A DNA stretch of 48,563 nt. It comes from a bacterium (GTDB taxonomy: Bacteria > Arandabacterota > Arandabacteria > Arandabacterales > Arandabacteraceae). This document shows, one piece after another, positions 1 through 7,771 of this stretch (its first letter is position 1; every line of letters starts with the position of its first letter). The stretch is from positions 1 to 48,563 of the forward strand of contig JAOZOU010000011.1 in the NCBI GenBank assembly GCA_029933125.1. The letters run 5' to 3'. The notes beneath the pieces were generated by a model. The model saw only the letters and a list, made by a program, of their open reading frames with translations, was not told where the DNA came from and searched no databases. Both the position numbers and the translations under genes were made by a program.

Positions 1-268
1 AGAACGTGGGCACAGCGCAGCTGATGTCTGCGCGCGCAAGCTCCTCAGCAACCACTCCGACGGTGACTGGATCAGGGTCGGAGCCTCCGTATTGCTCTGA
101 AACAGTCATTCCAAGGACACCGATCTCAGCAAGCCCTGAGATAACGTCGTCAGGAATTCGCTTCTTATCATCGATCTGGCGCAGGGTGGGAGCAATTCTT
201 TCCCTGCCGAAGCTTCCTAGAGTCTGCCTTATGAGGTCCTGTTCTTGCGTGAACTCAAATGAAAGCAT
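1..268 (-). CDS. Acyl-CoA dehydrogenase, N-terminal part (cut by window edge)
   Basis: An open frame begins at an ATG at 268 and runs off the left edge, giving 89 visible residues. They read as the N-terminal helical domain of an acyl-CoA dehydrogenase: an opening MLSFEFTQEQDLIRQTLGSF, then IAPTLRQIDDKKRIPDDVIS, then the family signature around GVLGMTVSEQYGGSDPDP, which corresponds to the PExxGGxG region. A GGAGG ribosome site lies 6 bases before the ATG. The family oxidises acyl-CoA thioesters with FAD and passes electrons to ETF, in the cytoplasm. The catalytic Glu and FAD-binding C-terminal half lie outside the window, so chain-length specificity cannot be judged. It is divergent from the GEVED-protein gene. 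Its presence fits the acyl-CoA metabolism implied by the butyrate kinase at 29960. Confidence 0.88.
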   Translation of the reverse strand, partial: MLSFEFTQEQDLIRQTLGSFGRERIAPTLRQIDDKKRIPDDVISGLAEIGVLGMTVSEQYGGSDPDPVTVGVVAEELARADISCAVPTF

Positions 269-327
269 AGCTGTACCTCCGGGATTTGACCTCCACCGAA
301 TCTGTTGTGCATGCCATAATCCCCCTT

Positions 328-356
328 AGCATACCAGAGCGCACTGCTTTGCTAAA
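328..356 (-). promoter_or_regulatory. Candidate sigma70-like promoter for acyl-CoA dehydrogenase
   Basis: On the minus strand TTTAGC (351-356) is followed after 17 bases by TATGCT (328-333). A TG one base upstream of the -10 gives an extended -10. The -35 match is weak (3 of 6) and the -10 is 4 of 6. The implied leader is about 55 bases. Confidence 0.3.
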
Positions 357-475
357 AGATCTGATTTGGTGGTGGAGACGGTAACCAGAGGGACAATCAC
401 GGGGCAAGATGGGCTGGTAAGCTCCTCAATTGGTGACCCTTTCGCTTCCTAATGGGTCTCTGCCGCGCTTTCTAG

Positions 476-504
476 TTGAATCGAGCGTGTCAGTCTGATA
501 CAAT
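476..504 (+). promoter_or_regulatory. Candidate sigma70-like promoter for the GEVED protein gene
   Basis: TTGAAT (476-481), a 17-base spacer and TACAAT (499-504), with TG one base upstream of the -10. The -10 matches 5 of 6 and the -35 4 of 6. The implied leader before the ATG at 630 is about 120 bases. Confidence 0.5.
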
Positions 505-629
505 AGCAGTGTCGCGGGGTGCGACGCAGCGATTCCTCGAGACGGTGTAGCGAATCATCCTGCCACGCTGACTCCCGAAGGAATCCTACACCAAGTAGTA
601 AGGCTGGTCTTTTCGCAAGGAGGTGGCTC

Positions 630-2390
630 ATGGGGAAGCAGCTATGGGTGCTTGCGGTTGGCTTTTGCTTGGGTGCGGGGATCATGTTTGAGCCTGCTTT
701 GGCAGGATCAACTACTGGAGATACTGGAGATTGGGGAGATGCTCCCGATGGTGTATTGGCATATCCTGCATCCGGGGTTGCAGGACAGTTTCCAACGTGT
801 TCAGATCCTCTCGGAAAATACGTCTGGCACGCAGCTGTTGTCGGCGTATATTTCGGCCAACAAGTGGACTACGAATCCGATGGCAATGGAGGCATCTGTC
901 CCTCGTTCACCCCACATAACTTTGACGAGTGCTTTCGGGATAATGATGCCGGTCTCCTTTTTCCTGAGCCGTTTACCATCCTGGGTGACAGCATTGGGCT
1001 CTGTCCCGCTGACACCCAAGGTCAAGCCGTTCAGGACACTTGCAAAATGGCCATATGGGGAGTCGATATTGATATTGATCTCGCTCGCAGCGCATATGGC
1101 GAGGCCTATGTGAGTGTTTTGTTTGACTGGAACCAGGATGGAGTCTGGGGTGACACTGTTCACTGCGGTACGACATCTGTTCCTGAGCTGGTTTTGCGCA
1201 ATCTGTATGTGCCACCATCCTACAGCGGGCCACTGTCTGTGCTCGGTCCACCCAATTTCAGAGTAGGTCCCAAGCGTGGCTATGTCTGGGCAAGGTTCAC
1301 GGTGAGCCCGAGTCCGGTCCTGGCCAACTGGGACGGATCAGGCGTTTTTGAGAGCGGCGAAACCGAAGACTATCTGTTGCTGATAGCCGAGCCATCTTTT
1401 CTCTACGATTATGGAGATGCCCCTGAAGGTGAACTCGCATACCCTTCACTCGGGAGAGAGGGACAGTTCCCTACCTGCATGCACATCGGGCGGTATGGGT
1501 TCATACAGCATGCTGTGAGCGGCGTGGCCTGGTTTGGTGGGGGAGTTGATGGTGAAGCTGATGGAAACGCAGGTTATTGTCAGCAACCCGTGCCATTTCC
1601 ACCCTATGATTTGGACGAATGCTTTAAGGACGGCGATGCAGGACTTATCAGACCAGCAGCATACACGATCGCGGGTGGCAATGTTGTACGCTGTAACGAC
1701 AACTATAACCGTCCGCTTGGTCCGCCCTGTGGGCATGTAGAGTGGGGTAGGGACATCGACGTCTATGCTACAAATAACTCGGGTCCTGAGATGTATGTCA
1801 ATTTGCTCGTGGATTGGAATCGTGATGGTGTCTGGGGAGGGCAGGATTCATGTGGGGCAATTCCAGTGCCTGAACATGTCCTCGTTGATTTTCTCGTTCC
1901 TCCTGGATTCAACCAGCCGCTTTCCGCACTCAATCCACCGTCATTTGTGATTGGACCGGATACGGGCTATTTCTGGACGAGATTCACGATCTGCTCGACG
2001 CCTGTCGGTGCTGATTGGAATGGGGAAGGGCAGTTTGAAGATGGCGAAACAGAGGACTACCTTCTCTGGGTGAGCGAGTCATTTGCGGGTGCAGGCAGAG
2101 GCTACGAGCCGGGGCAGTTCAAGCTGGGTACGAGCAATCCCAATCCGTTTACTGGGAAGACCTCGATATCCTTTGAGATTCCTTATGACCAGTGGGTCAG
2201 GCTTGCCGTCTATGATGCTCTGGGTCGGCAGGTAAAACTCCTGTTTGATACGGTGAAGTTGGCAGGAAAGCATGAGATTGTCTGGGACGGAACAGACGCT
2301 TGGGGTCATCAGGTCACTCCAGGTATATATTTCCTCAGGCTGGAATCAGCTGGCTACACAAGAACTCAAAGGCTCGTGCTCATAAGATAA
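630..2390 (+). CDS. Secreted protein with two GEVED-like repeats and a C-terminal FlgD-like sorting domain
   Basis: The frame is open from 519, but the ATG at 630 is preceded by AAGGAGGTG at 617-625 and starts a clean signal peptide (MGKQLWVLAVGFCLGAG, then ALA), so I start there; 586 residues. Two homologous units follow, about residues 34-256 and 258-480. Each opens with a GDAP(D/E)G..AYP motif, contains DWN(Q/R)DGVWG and ends GETEDYLL, the pattern of GEVED domains in surface proteins. Residues about 498-586 form a FlgD-Ig-like module (SNPNPFTGKT, YDALGRQV, WDGTDAWG, GIYFLRLE) ending in LVLIR. Modules of this type act as C-terminal secretion and anchoring signals in FCB bacteria. No catalytic domain is visible; an adhesin or surface structural role is inferred. 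Many paired cysteines in both repeats suggest disulfides. Confidence 0.82.
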   Translation: MGKQLWVLAVGFCLGAGIMFEPALAGSTTGDTGDWGDAPDGVLAYPASGVAGQFPTCSDPLGKYVWHAAVVGVYFGQQVDYESDGNGGICPSFTPHNFDECFRDNDAGLLFPEPFTILGDSIGLCPADTQGQAVQDTCKMAIWGVDIDIDLARSAYGEAYVSVLFDWNQDGVWGDTVHCGTTSVPELVLRNLYVPPSYSGPLSVLGPPNFRVGPKRGYVWARFTVSPSPVLANWDGSGVFESGETEDYLLLIAEPSFLYDYGDAPEGELAYPSLGREGQFPTCMHIGRYGFIQHAVSGVAWFGGGVDGEADGNAGYCQQPVPFPPYDLDECFKDGDAGLIRPAAYTIAGGNVVRCNDNYNRPLGPPCGHVEWGRDIDVYATNNSGPEMYVNLLVDWNRDGVWGGQDSCGAIPVPEHVLVDFLVPPGFNQPLSALNPPSFVIGPDTGYFWTRFTICSTPVGADWNGEGQFEDGETEDYLLWVSESFAGAGRGYEPGQFKLGTSNPNPFTGKTSISFEIPYDQWVRLAVYDALGRQVKLLFDTVKLAGKHEIVWDGTDAWGHQVTPGIYFLRLESAGYTRTQRLVLIR

Positions 2391-2447
2391 GAGCAGACGG
2401 CTTTTTGTGAGGGAAGGATGGGCAGGGAGAATATCCCTATTGTCCAG

Positions 2448-2477
2448 TTGACTTGTGAGCCTAGTTGTGTCTATTAT
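2448..2477 (+). promoter_or_regulatory. Candidate sigma70-like promoter
   Basis: TTGACT (2448-2453), an 18-base spacer and TATTAT (2472-2477). Both hexamers match consensus at 5 of 6. It lies about 355 bases before the kinase start, so it implies a long leader or an unseen small transcript. Confidence 0.4.
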
Positions 2478-2654
2478 TGTTGTAGATAGGGTGAGCAACC
2501 TGGCGAAGACATGGTGGAGGTTGCTCCGGTCGGAGGGCAGTTGCAAGCCCCAGTGAAAACTTATTGGGCTGCGACGAAACTGCCGGTGTCGCAAAGCCGG
2601 AACCAAGGGCTATAGAGTCCTGCTGGCGAAGGATAGCCAATGCCTCGTCTGAGA

Positions 2655-2672
2655 TGTCGATTCGCATCGACA
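2655..2672. repeat. Perfect 7-bp hairpin with TCGC loop
   Basis: TGTCGAT, then TCGC, then ATCGACA. It lies in the putative leader of the kinase gene, about 160 bases before its start. There is no T-run after it, so it is not a typical terminator. Confidence 0.5.
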
Positions 2673-2833
2673 CAGCGTGAATGTCCCCAAGGGTTGGTAA
2701 GCGCCGCTACCTTCTTCATCTGCTCCTTCAGAATCAAGAGGAATATTGGCATCATCTGATGCCAGGTTGACAATGCATCCTTTTGCTCTCTCACCTCGGA
2801 TATTGCTGTCACTTCGGAAGGGGGTGAGCTGCA

Positions 2834-5581
2834 ATGAAGTGTCCGAGATGCGATTCTGAGAACTCACCTTCGAATCGTTTCTGCACCGTGTGCGGATCTG
2901 AGCTTGACCTAGCGGACGAGATGGACCTGCCAACACGTGCACGGGCGTCGCAGTCTTCCCCTGGCGTACCTTCCGTCGGGGACATAGTGGCCGGTAAGTA
3001 TCGCATCATTGCCCAGCTCGGTAGAGGTGGTATGGGGGTCGTATTTGAAGCTTTTGATATCACACTCAAGCGTCGTGTTGCCCTAAAGTTTCTCCCCTCT
3101 AACCTTACTTCGAGTCTGGAAGCAAAACAGCGTTTTGCTCGGGAAGCTCAGGCTGTCTCGAAGCTCGATCATCCCAACATTTGCACCATCCATGAGATCG
3201 ATGAAACCCCGGCTGGTAACACCTTCCTGGCAATGGCGTGTTATGACGGTCAAACGCTTGATCGTCGCATCAAGGAGGCTCCGATAAAGCCTGAGCAGGC
3301 GACTGATATTGCCATTCATATTGCCAGTGCTCTCAAAGCTGCGCATGCCAAGGGTATTGTACATCGCGACATAAAACCTGCGAATATCTTTCTGACTGAA
3401 GATGGACAGGTTAAGGTGCTTGATTTTGGACTCGCGAAGCTGGCCTCGGAGCTAAGCATCACCAGAGCGGGTACAGTTGTGGGTACAGTGATCTACATGT
3501 CACCTGAGCAGGCTGGTGGTGGAGTGGTCGATCGCCGAACGGATATCTGGTCGCTTGGTGTTGTCCTCTATGAGATGCTTACGGGCCAGCGACCCTTTAG
3601 GGGGGCGAACGAGCAGGTAGTTATTCGCTCGATTCTTCATGAAGAGCCAAGACCCGTTTCGCGGTCTGTGCGCAAGCCGCCCTCGGGACTTGATCGGATA
3701 GTTGGGAGATGTCTGAGGAAGAATCCATCCGACCGATTCGCTTCAGCCGAAGTTCTTCTTGAGGAACTCGAAGCAGTCAAAGAGAACCTTTCTTTCGGGT
3801 CAATACTCAGAAGGCACTTTAGGCTGACACCAGGGTCACTTCGTCGGGGAGTGCTGCTGGGTGCAGCCGGTCTTGCTCTTGGGCTTGCAATTCTGCTTGG
3901 CATGAGTCCGGCACTGCGGCAACAGCTGCTCCAATCCTTCGGCTACAAGGTATTGCCTCGTGTGAAGTATGTGGCAGTGCTGCCGTTTCGTGTGGAGGGG
4001 ACAAATCCCGGGAGACGAGCTTTCTGCGATGGACTGACCCATGTGTTGACGGGCTACCTGGGCAGGCTTGCCACTTTCGATGAATCCTTCCATGTTGTTC
4101 CGGCGGCTGAGATTCAAAGTCACAATGTCACGGTCGCTGGTCAGGCACAGCGTGAGGTGAGTGCCAATCTTGCCATCGAAGGGACTTTCGAATCAGCAAC
4201 GGGTGGTGACGTGCTCACGCTCAATCTGCTCGATACGAAGACCTTCAATGAGCTCGAGTCAATCAGACTCGAGGGTCCAATTGCCAATCTCTCAACCTGG
4301 CAGGATAGCCTGGTAGCAAGGGTCGCCGGAATGCTCGGGGTGAGGATAAGGCCGGAGGCTCTAGCTAGTCTCGATGCCCTCAGAACGACTGTGCCAACTG
4401 CATATGAATACTACCTTGCCGGCACGGGCTATCTCCACCCCTTTGGGGGTGAACCTCGCATAGATAGCGCCATCGTCTCATTCAGGCGATCAATTGAAGA
4501 TGACCCATCCTACCCACTGCCGTATGCGGGACTTGCACTGAGTTATCTCGAAAGATTCAAGGCGGGTGGTGATACGGTAGCCCTTGCTCAAAGCATAGAT
4601 CTCTGCCAAAAGGCGATTGCTCTTGATTCCGGGATTGCTGACTTCTATGTTGCGCTGGCTGAGGCATACTCCGCTCAGGGTTGGTTTGAACTGTGCCTCA
4701 CTATCCTCGAAGAGGCAGCATCTGTTGACTCGGGCAGTTTCGAAGTAAACCGTGATCTAGCGCGTGCATATGCGAAAGCGGGCAAGCCTGAGGATGCTGT
4801 TGGCGCTTACAAGCGTGCCATAGCTGCATATCCTACGAGTTATCGCACCTATCACGAGCTTGCTGCCCTTTACATAACTCATGGGCTCTATGATGACGCC
4901 ATACCGCAACTAGAGCGTATGATAGAGCTCGGGCCTGATCGAACGGCCGGCTACACCAATCTTGGTGTTGTCTATTTTCAACTCGAACGCTGGAAAGACG
5001 CTGAGGAGATGTTTCTACTTTCTCTCAAGATTAGCCCAACTCTTTTCGTATACTCCAACCTTGGAACAATCTATTTCTTCCAGGCACGCTATGCGGATGC
5101 TGCAAGAATGTATCAGAAAGCCCTTGAGATCTCAGATGGCAACTACCTCTACTGGGCCCACTATGCGGAAGCCTGCTACTGGACGCCGGGTCAGCGGGAT
5201 AAAGCGATTGCTATCTATCGGGTTGCCGCATCTCTTGCAGAGGCAAAGCTCGAGGCGAGCCCGCAGGACCCTGCAATCCTTGCCGATCTTGCAAGCTACT
5301 ACGCGATGATGGGTGAGGATTCGAAGTCTTTTGCGCTGCTTGATAGTCTCATAGCACTTGATCCTTCGACCACCAATACTGTCTTTCGGATTGCGGAAAC
5401 CTACGAGCAGCTTGGCATGCGCGATGAGGCTCTCAAGTGGATCAGGAAGGCTCTCGAGGTGGGCTATCCGGTTATCCTGGTTGATCGTTATCCCGGGCTC
5501 AGATTGCTGAGGGCCGATGAGCGTTTTCGGAGGCTAAGGCAGGAGTTTCAGCAGCTCCATACGAGGAATACGAGTGAGTGA
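2834..5581 (+). CDS. Membrane-anchored Ser/Thr protein kinase with zinc ribbon and TPR repeats
   Basis: This is a 915-residue protein starting at an ATG behind GGGGTG. Residues 1-22 form a zinc ribbon with C3, C6, C17 and C20. The kinase domain spans about 56-315: glycine loop LGRGGMGVVFEA, VALK lysine at 85, HRDIKPAN with Asp179, DFG with Asp197, and the APE-equivalent YMSPEQ. One membrane helix at about 339-357 separates the kinase from a periplasmic half. That half begins with a VAVLPFRVEG segment like the NTPase-like or FlgO-like modules common in such kinases. From about 500 to 890 it carries several TPR units (e.g. YTNLGVVYFQLERWKDAEEM). Hanks-type kinases of this layout are thought to sense extracytoplasmic signals and phosphorylate cytoplasmic targets. 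The substrate is unknown. The gene stands alone, and the next gene begins 57 bp later. Confidence 0.92.
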   Translation: MKCPRCDSENSPSNRFCTVCGSELDLADEMDLPTRARASQSSPGVPSVGDIVAGKYRIIAQLGRGGMGVVFEAFDITLKRRVALKFLPSNLTSSLEAKQRFAREAQAVSKLDHPNICTIHEIDETPAGNTFLAMACYDGQTLDRRIKEAPIKPEQATDIAIHIASALKAAHAKGIVHRDIKPANIFLTEDGQVKVLDFGLAKLASELSITRAGTVVGTVIYMSPEQAGGGVVDRRTDIWSLGVVLYEMLTGQRPFRGANEQVVIRSILHEEPRPVSRSVRKPPSGLDRIVGRCLRKNPSDRFASAEVLLEELEAVKENLSFGSILRRHFRLTPGSLRRGVLLGAAGLALGLAILLGMSPALRQQLLQSFGYKVLPRVKYVAVLPFRVEGTNPGRRAFCDGLTHVLTGYLGRLATFDESFHVVPAAEIQSHNVTVAGQAQREVSANLAIEGTFESATGGDVLTLNLLDTKTFNELESIRLEGPIANLSTWQDSLVARVAGMLGVRIRPEALASLDALRTTVPTAYEYYLAGTGYLHPFGGEPRIDSAIVSFRRSIEDDPSYPLPYAGLALSYLERFKAGGDTVALAQSIDLCQKAIALDSGIADFYVALAEAYSAQGWFELCLTILEEAASVDSGSFEVNRDLARAYAKAGKPEDAVGAYKRAIAAYPTSYRTYHELAALYITHGLYDDAIPQLERMIELGPDRTAGYTNLGVVYFQLERWKDAEEMFLLSLKISPTLFVYSNLGTIYFFQARYADAARMYQKALEISDGNYLYWAHYAEACYWTPGQRDKAIAIYRVAASLAEAKLEASPQDPAILADLASYYAMMGEDSKSFALLDSLIALDPSTTNTVFRIAETYEQLGMRDEALKWIRKALEVGYPVILVDRYPGLRLLRADERFRRLRQEFQQLHTRNTSE

Positions 5582-5638
5582 TTCGTAAAGCGGGGGCGTC
5601 AGGGTCGAGTCAACCAGTGAGCGAGAGGAGGGATCAAA

Positions 5639-6052
5639 GTGCCAGAAGTCAGGATCATAAGCCACGGTAGCAAGAATATCGTCTGGCCACCATGTGTCAT
5701 CGTAAAGGAGGGTGAAACTGTAACCTTCAAAGCAGTCAACACCGAAGCTAAGGTCTTCTTACCAAGGCCTGAGCTATTCGAGTTCGAAGATAATCCACGA
5801 CCTTCGGGAGGTGGAAGCATGGCTGCGTCCCGAGGGGTCTTAAAGGTCAAAGACAGACCTGTTGCTGTCAAGGTGAAGTTGCGCTCAGCATCTGCCGGCG
5901 TTGCACCTGGAGGGAAGGAGCCCCCTGAGGAAGTCCGGGTTGCTTCGTCGTTGCCCACGATCTATCCATATGCCGTCTACTGTGAGAACGGTAACGACTT
6001 TGCCGAGGGAAACAGTGCTCCTTTCATGGTGATTGAGCCCCCCGGTGGCTAA
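5639..6052 (+). CDS. Small beta-sandwich protein, cupredoxin-like, function unknown
   Basis: This is 137 residues from a GTG start at 5639, chosen because GAGGAGGG sits 5-12 bases upstream. The opening (MPEVRIISHGSKNIVWPPC, then VKEGETVTFKAVNTE) and the ending (YPYAVYCENGNDFAEGNSAP, then MVIE) resemble a cupredoxin-type beta sandwich. The usual His/Cys/Met copper ligand set is not evident: there is one His (in ISHG) and two Cys. No signal peptide is present, so it is probably cytoplasmic. A Gly/Pro-rich segment interrupts the middle. It lies 57 bp after the kinase on the same strand and could be co-transcribed with it. I do not recognise a named family. Confidence 0.6.
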   Translation: MPEVRIISHGSKNIVWPPCVIVKEGETVTFKAVNTEAKVFLPRPELFEFEDNPRPSGGGSMAASRGVLKVKDRPVAVKVKLRSASAGVAPGGKEPPEEVRVASSLPTIYPYAVYCENGNDFAEGNSAPFMVIEPPGG

Positions 6053-6058
6053 TGTTTG

Positions 6059-6727
6059 TCAGTGTTCTAGAGACTTCGTCGCAGTAACCGAGATGAAGAA
6101 TGGGAAGGTCTGCTCGATAGAGGGGTTGACTATATGACACTGGTTTAGGAGCGAAGCAAGTTCCGACCCGGTAAATGACACTTTTACGGATTCTGTCACC
6201 TCGTCGTGTGAAGGAATCAGGCGGATCCACCATACTCTTCTGGTGTCAACGATATAGAGAGTTCCTCCTGGCCTAACAGCCTGCCACAGGTTTTGAAGTG
6301 CCTGCCTTGGTCTTTCCCAGTGATGCAGAGCGTATGTTGAATACACCAGATCGAATTCTCCAAGACCTTCAAATGTAGCTCGATCAGCTACGTCTCCAAT
6401 CACGAAGTCGAATCTGTTGGCCAAGCCCAGCGCATGGATATGCTCCTCAGCGAGCTCCATCATTTCACTGGATATGTCGAGACAAACTATCGTGATTTCG
6501 CTCATTGCTTCTGCCAGCATTCCAGCCAGTATCCCGGGTCCACAACCGGCATCCAGGTAGCGACCCGAGATCTTGAGTCTCAATATGCGCTTGAAGGCAG
6601 ATCGATAGGCAACAATGGCTAGCTTCTTCATCATGCGGGTATAGGCAAAGGGGTCGGCAATTGCACCCTTATGCCCTTGTCTTGATAGTGTTGTTTTCAT
6701 ATTAGGTCGTGTCATGTCAGGTTTCAT
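6059..6727 (-). CDS. Class I SAM-dependent methyltransferase
   Basis: About 222 residues with a Rossmann methyltransferase core: motif I YLDAGCGPGILAGML, motif II acidic strand IVCLDISSEMMELA, then FDFVIGDVAD, motif IV FDLVYSTYALHHW and post-motif RPGGTLYIVDTRR. The HHW motif is typical of the Methyltransf_11 group, which acts on small molecules, quinones or lipids; the substrate cannot be told. The frame is open upstream to 6757, but that start lies deep inside the preceding gene. I place the start at the ATG at 6727, overlapping the upstream stop by 11 bp, with AAGG 4 bases before it. ATGs at 6715 and 6700 are alternatives. It is coupled to the creatininase-family gene and converges with the 5639 gene with a 6-bp gap. 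Confidence 0.82.
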   Translation of the reverse strand: MKPDMTRPNMKTTLSRQGHKGAIADPFAYTRMMKKLAIVAYRSAFKRILRLKISGRYLDAGCGPGILAGMLAEAMSEITIVCLDISSEMMELAEEHIHALGLANRFDFVIGDVADRATFEGLGEFDLVYSTYALHHWERPRQALQNLWQAVRPGGTLYIVDTRRVWWIRLIPSHDEVTESVKVSFTGSELASLLNQCHIVNPSIEQTFPFFISVTATKSLEH

Positions 6728-7439
6728 GAGCCTTAAGGCAGCTCCTGATCCAGGCAAGACTGCGTTGCTTCATACGCCTGACTATTGCTTGCCCCTTTTC
6801 TTTGCTTGCCGCTGAGGGATAGCCCTGGCAACCAGGCGAACCTGGAATAGCGTTTGTGCACTCATGAGTCAGATAAGCCTTCATCTGTTCTTCTGGGATC
6901 TCGAAGTCTTCGATTTTTTCTATTCGTACTTTATCAGGAAAAAGATACAGCATAACGGATGTCTCAACTTCGCAAACATGCTTGACCGTCTCTTGCCTCT
7001 CAAGGATGCCGGTCAGGTCGATGTCGTAGAGATCAAGCACGAATACCCCTCCGCATCCAGTCTCCCTGAGAGCCTTGAGATGGAAGGGGTCCCCATGGGC
7101 TGTAATAAGGAAGAAACTCTTAAAACCCTGTGATTTCCACCAATCAAGGATCGTTGCAAGCAGGTTTCGCAGATCCTCCCAGCCGACCGTTGTCGAACCC
7201 GGGAAGACCCTGTCACAGGGAAGGCCTACACCGTAGTTAAAGGTTGGAGCAACGAGCACCCCAGTTTCTTGTGAAGGATAATTTGCAATATGTTCGGCAA
7301 CAAGCGTATCCGTCGCAAGCGGCAGATGCTTTGAGTGCTGTTCGCACACTCCAAGGGGCACAATGAGGGATTCATTCTGCTCAAGATAGATCCTCACTTC
7401 TTCCCAGGTGAGCTCCGAAAGATACATAGTGCGCAGCAA
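6717..7439 (-). CDS. Creatininase-family amidohydrolase-like protein
   Basis: This is 240 residues. The creatininase fold shows in LIVPLGVCEQHSKHLPLATD, which carries the Glu33, His35 and Asp44 metal ligands, then FNYGVG, FPGSTTVG, FFLITAHGDPFH and EVETSVMLYLFPDKV. The usual NGHGGN is TAHGDP here, so His115 is kept while the following residues differ. Family members open cyclic amides (creatinine) or formamides (MftE, FAPy deformylases) with Zn or Mn in the cytoplasm; the substrate is open. The TTG at 7439 is favoured because GAGAAGG lies 5 bases upstream, while the ATG at 7427 has no well-spaced site. The methyltransferase follows with an 11-bp overlap, suggesting a common small-molecule pathway. 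Confidence 0.82.
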   Translation of the reverse strand: MLRTMYLSELTWEEVRIYLEQNESLIVPLGVCEQHSKHLPLATDTLVAEHIANYPSQETGVLVAPTFNYGVGLPCDRVFPGSTTVGWEDLRNLLATILDWWKSQGFKSFFLITAHGDPFHLKALRETGCGGVFVLDLYDIDLTGILERQETVKHVCEVETSVMLYLFPDKVRIEKIEDFEIPEEQMKAYLTHECTNAIPGSPGCQGYPSAASKEKGQAIVRRMKQRSLAWIRSCLKAHET

Positions 7440-7499
7440 CTTGGCCTTCTCGGAAGTTTAATTGGGCACTTGGCGTAATCCAATGAGTTCTTCTCCTTG

Positions 7500-7528
7500 A
7501 GCCTATTAACTTGGCATGCGAATGTCAA
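7500..7528 (-). promoter_or_regulatory. Candidate promoter for the creatininase/methyltransferase operon
   Basis: On the minus strand a consensus TTGACA (7523-7528) is followed after 17 bases by TAGGCT (7500-7505). The -35 is perfect and the -10 weak (3 of 6). The leader to the TTG start would be about 55 bases. Confidence 0.4.
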
Positions 7529-7585
7529 TCCCTTCGACGATGGTTCTCGATTTCAACAAACTTCTGAGCTTCCAGTTACCCCTTT

Positions 7586-7595
7586 CCAGCGCTGG
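7586..7595. repeat. Palindrome CCAGCGCTGG, copy 1
   Basis: A 10-bp perfect palindrome, identical to the copy at 7762-7771 and 176 bp from it. It could be a dimeric repressor site. Confidence 0.4.
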
Positions 7596-7761
7596 TCAAT
7601 CTGCGTGCCTTGGGATATGCGCATTCTTCGCTAATTGTGCCCCGGGGAAACGTGATCCGCTCAAGAGGCTTCTCCTGCACACACGCTATTCTCTTAAAAC
7701 ATAAGGTCCTGGCTACACCTCCTTTTGGATTGCCCATTTGTCGGTGCCTAAGCTAGGCTCC

Positions 7762-7771
7762 CCAGCGCTGG
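7762..7771. repeat. Palindrome CCAGCGCTGG, copy 2
   Basis: Second copy of the 10-bp palindrome in the same noncoding stretch. Confidence 0.4.

Larger units (their letters stand above)
269..629. other. Intergenic region between divergent genes
   Basis: This 361-bp stretch separates the minus-strand acyl-CoA dehydrogenase from the plus-strand secreted GEVED protein. I see one candidate promoter for each direction, listed separately, and no convincing small gene. The open frames that cross it (6-329 plus, 449-685 minus) have no recognisable composition or ribosome sites. Confidence 0.6.
2391..2833. other. Intergenic region upstream of the kinase gene
   Basis: This is a 443-bp gap. Three overlapping minus-strand frames (2346-2606, 2461-2673, 2561-2812) have no credible start sites or family features and are treated as noise. 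The gap holds a candidate promoter at 2448-2477 and a perfect small hairpin at 2655-2672. A T-run at 2402-2406 follows a poor 5-bp stem over the preceding stop codon and may be a weak terminator. Confidence 0.55.

Noticed and set aside
62-90. GGGTCGGAGCC in the acyl-CoA dehydrogenase gene matching part of the right-end repeat
   Set aside because: Only 11 bases match and they fall in a conserved coding motif (GGSDP), so this is coincidence.
2346-2812. Overlapping minus-strand frames of 70-86 residues
   Set aside because: No ribosome site, no hydrophobic or domain pattern, and overlap with each other and with the end of a real gene.
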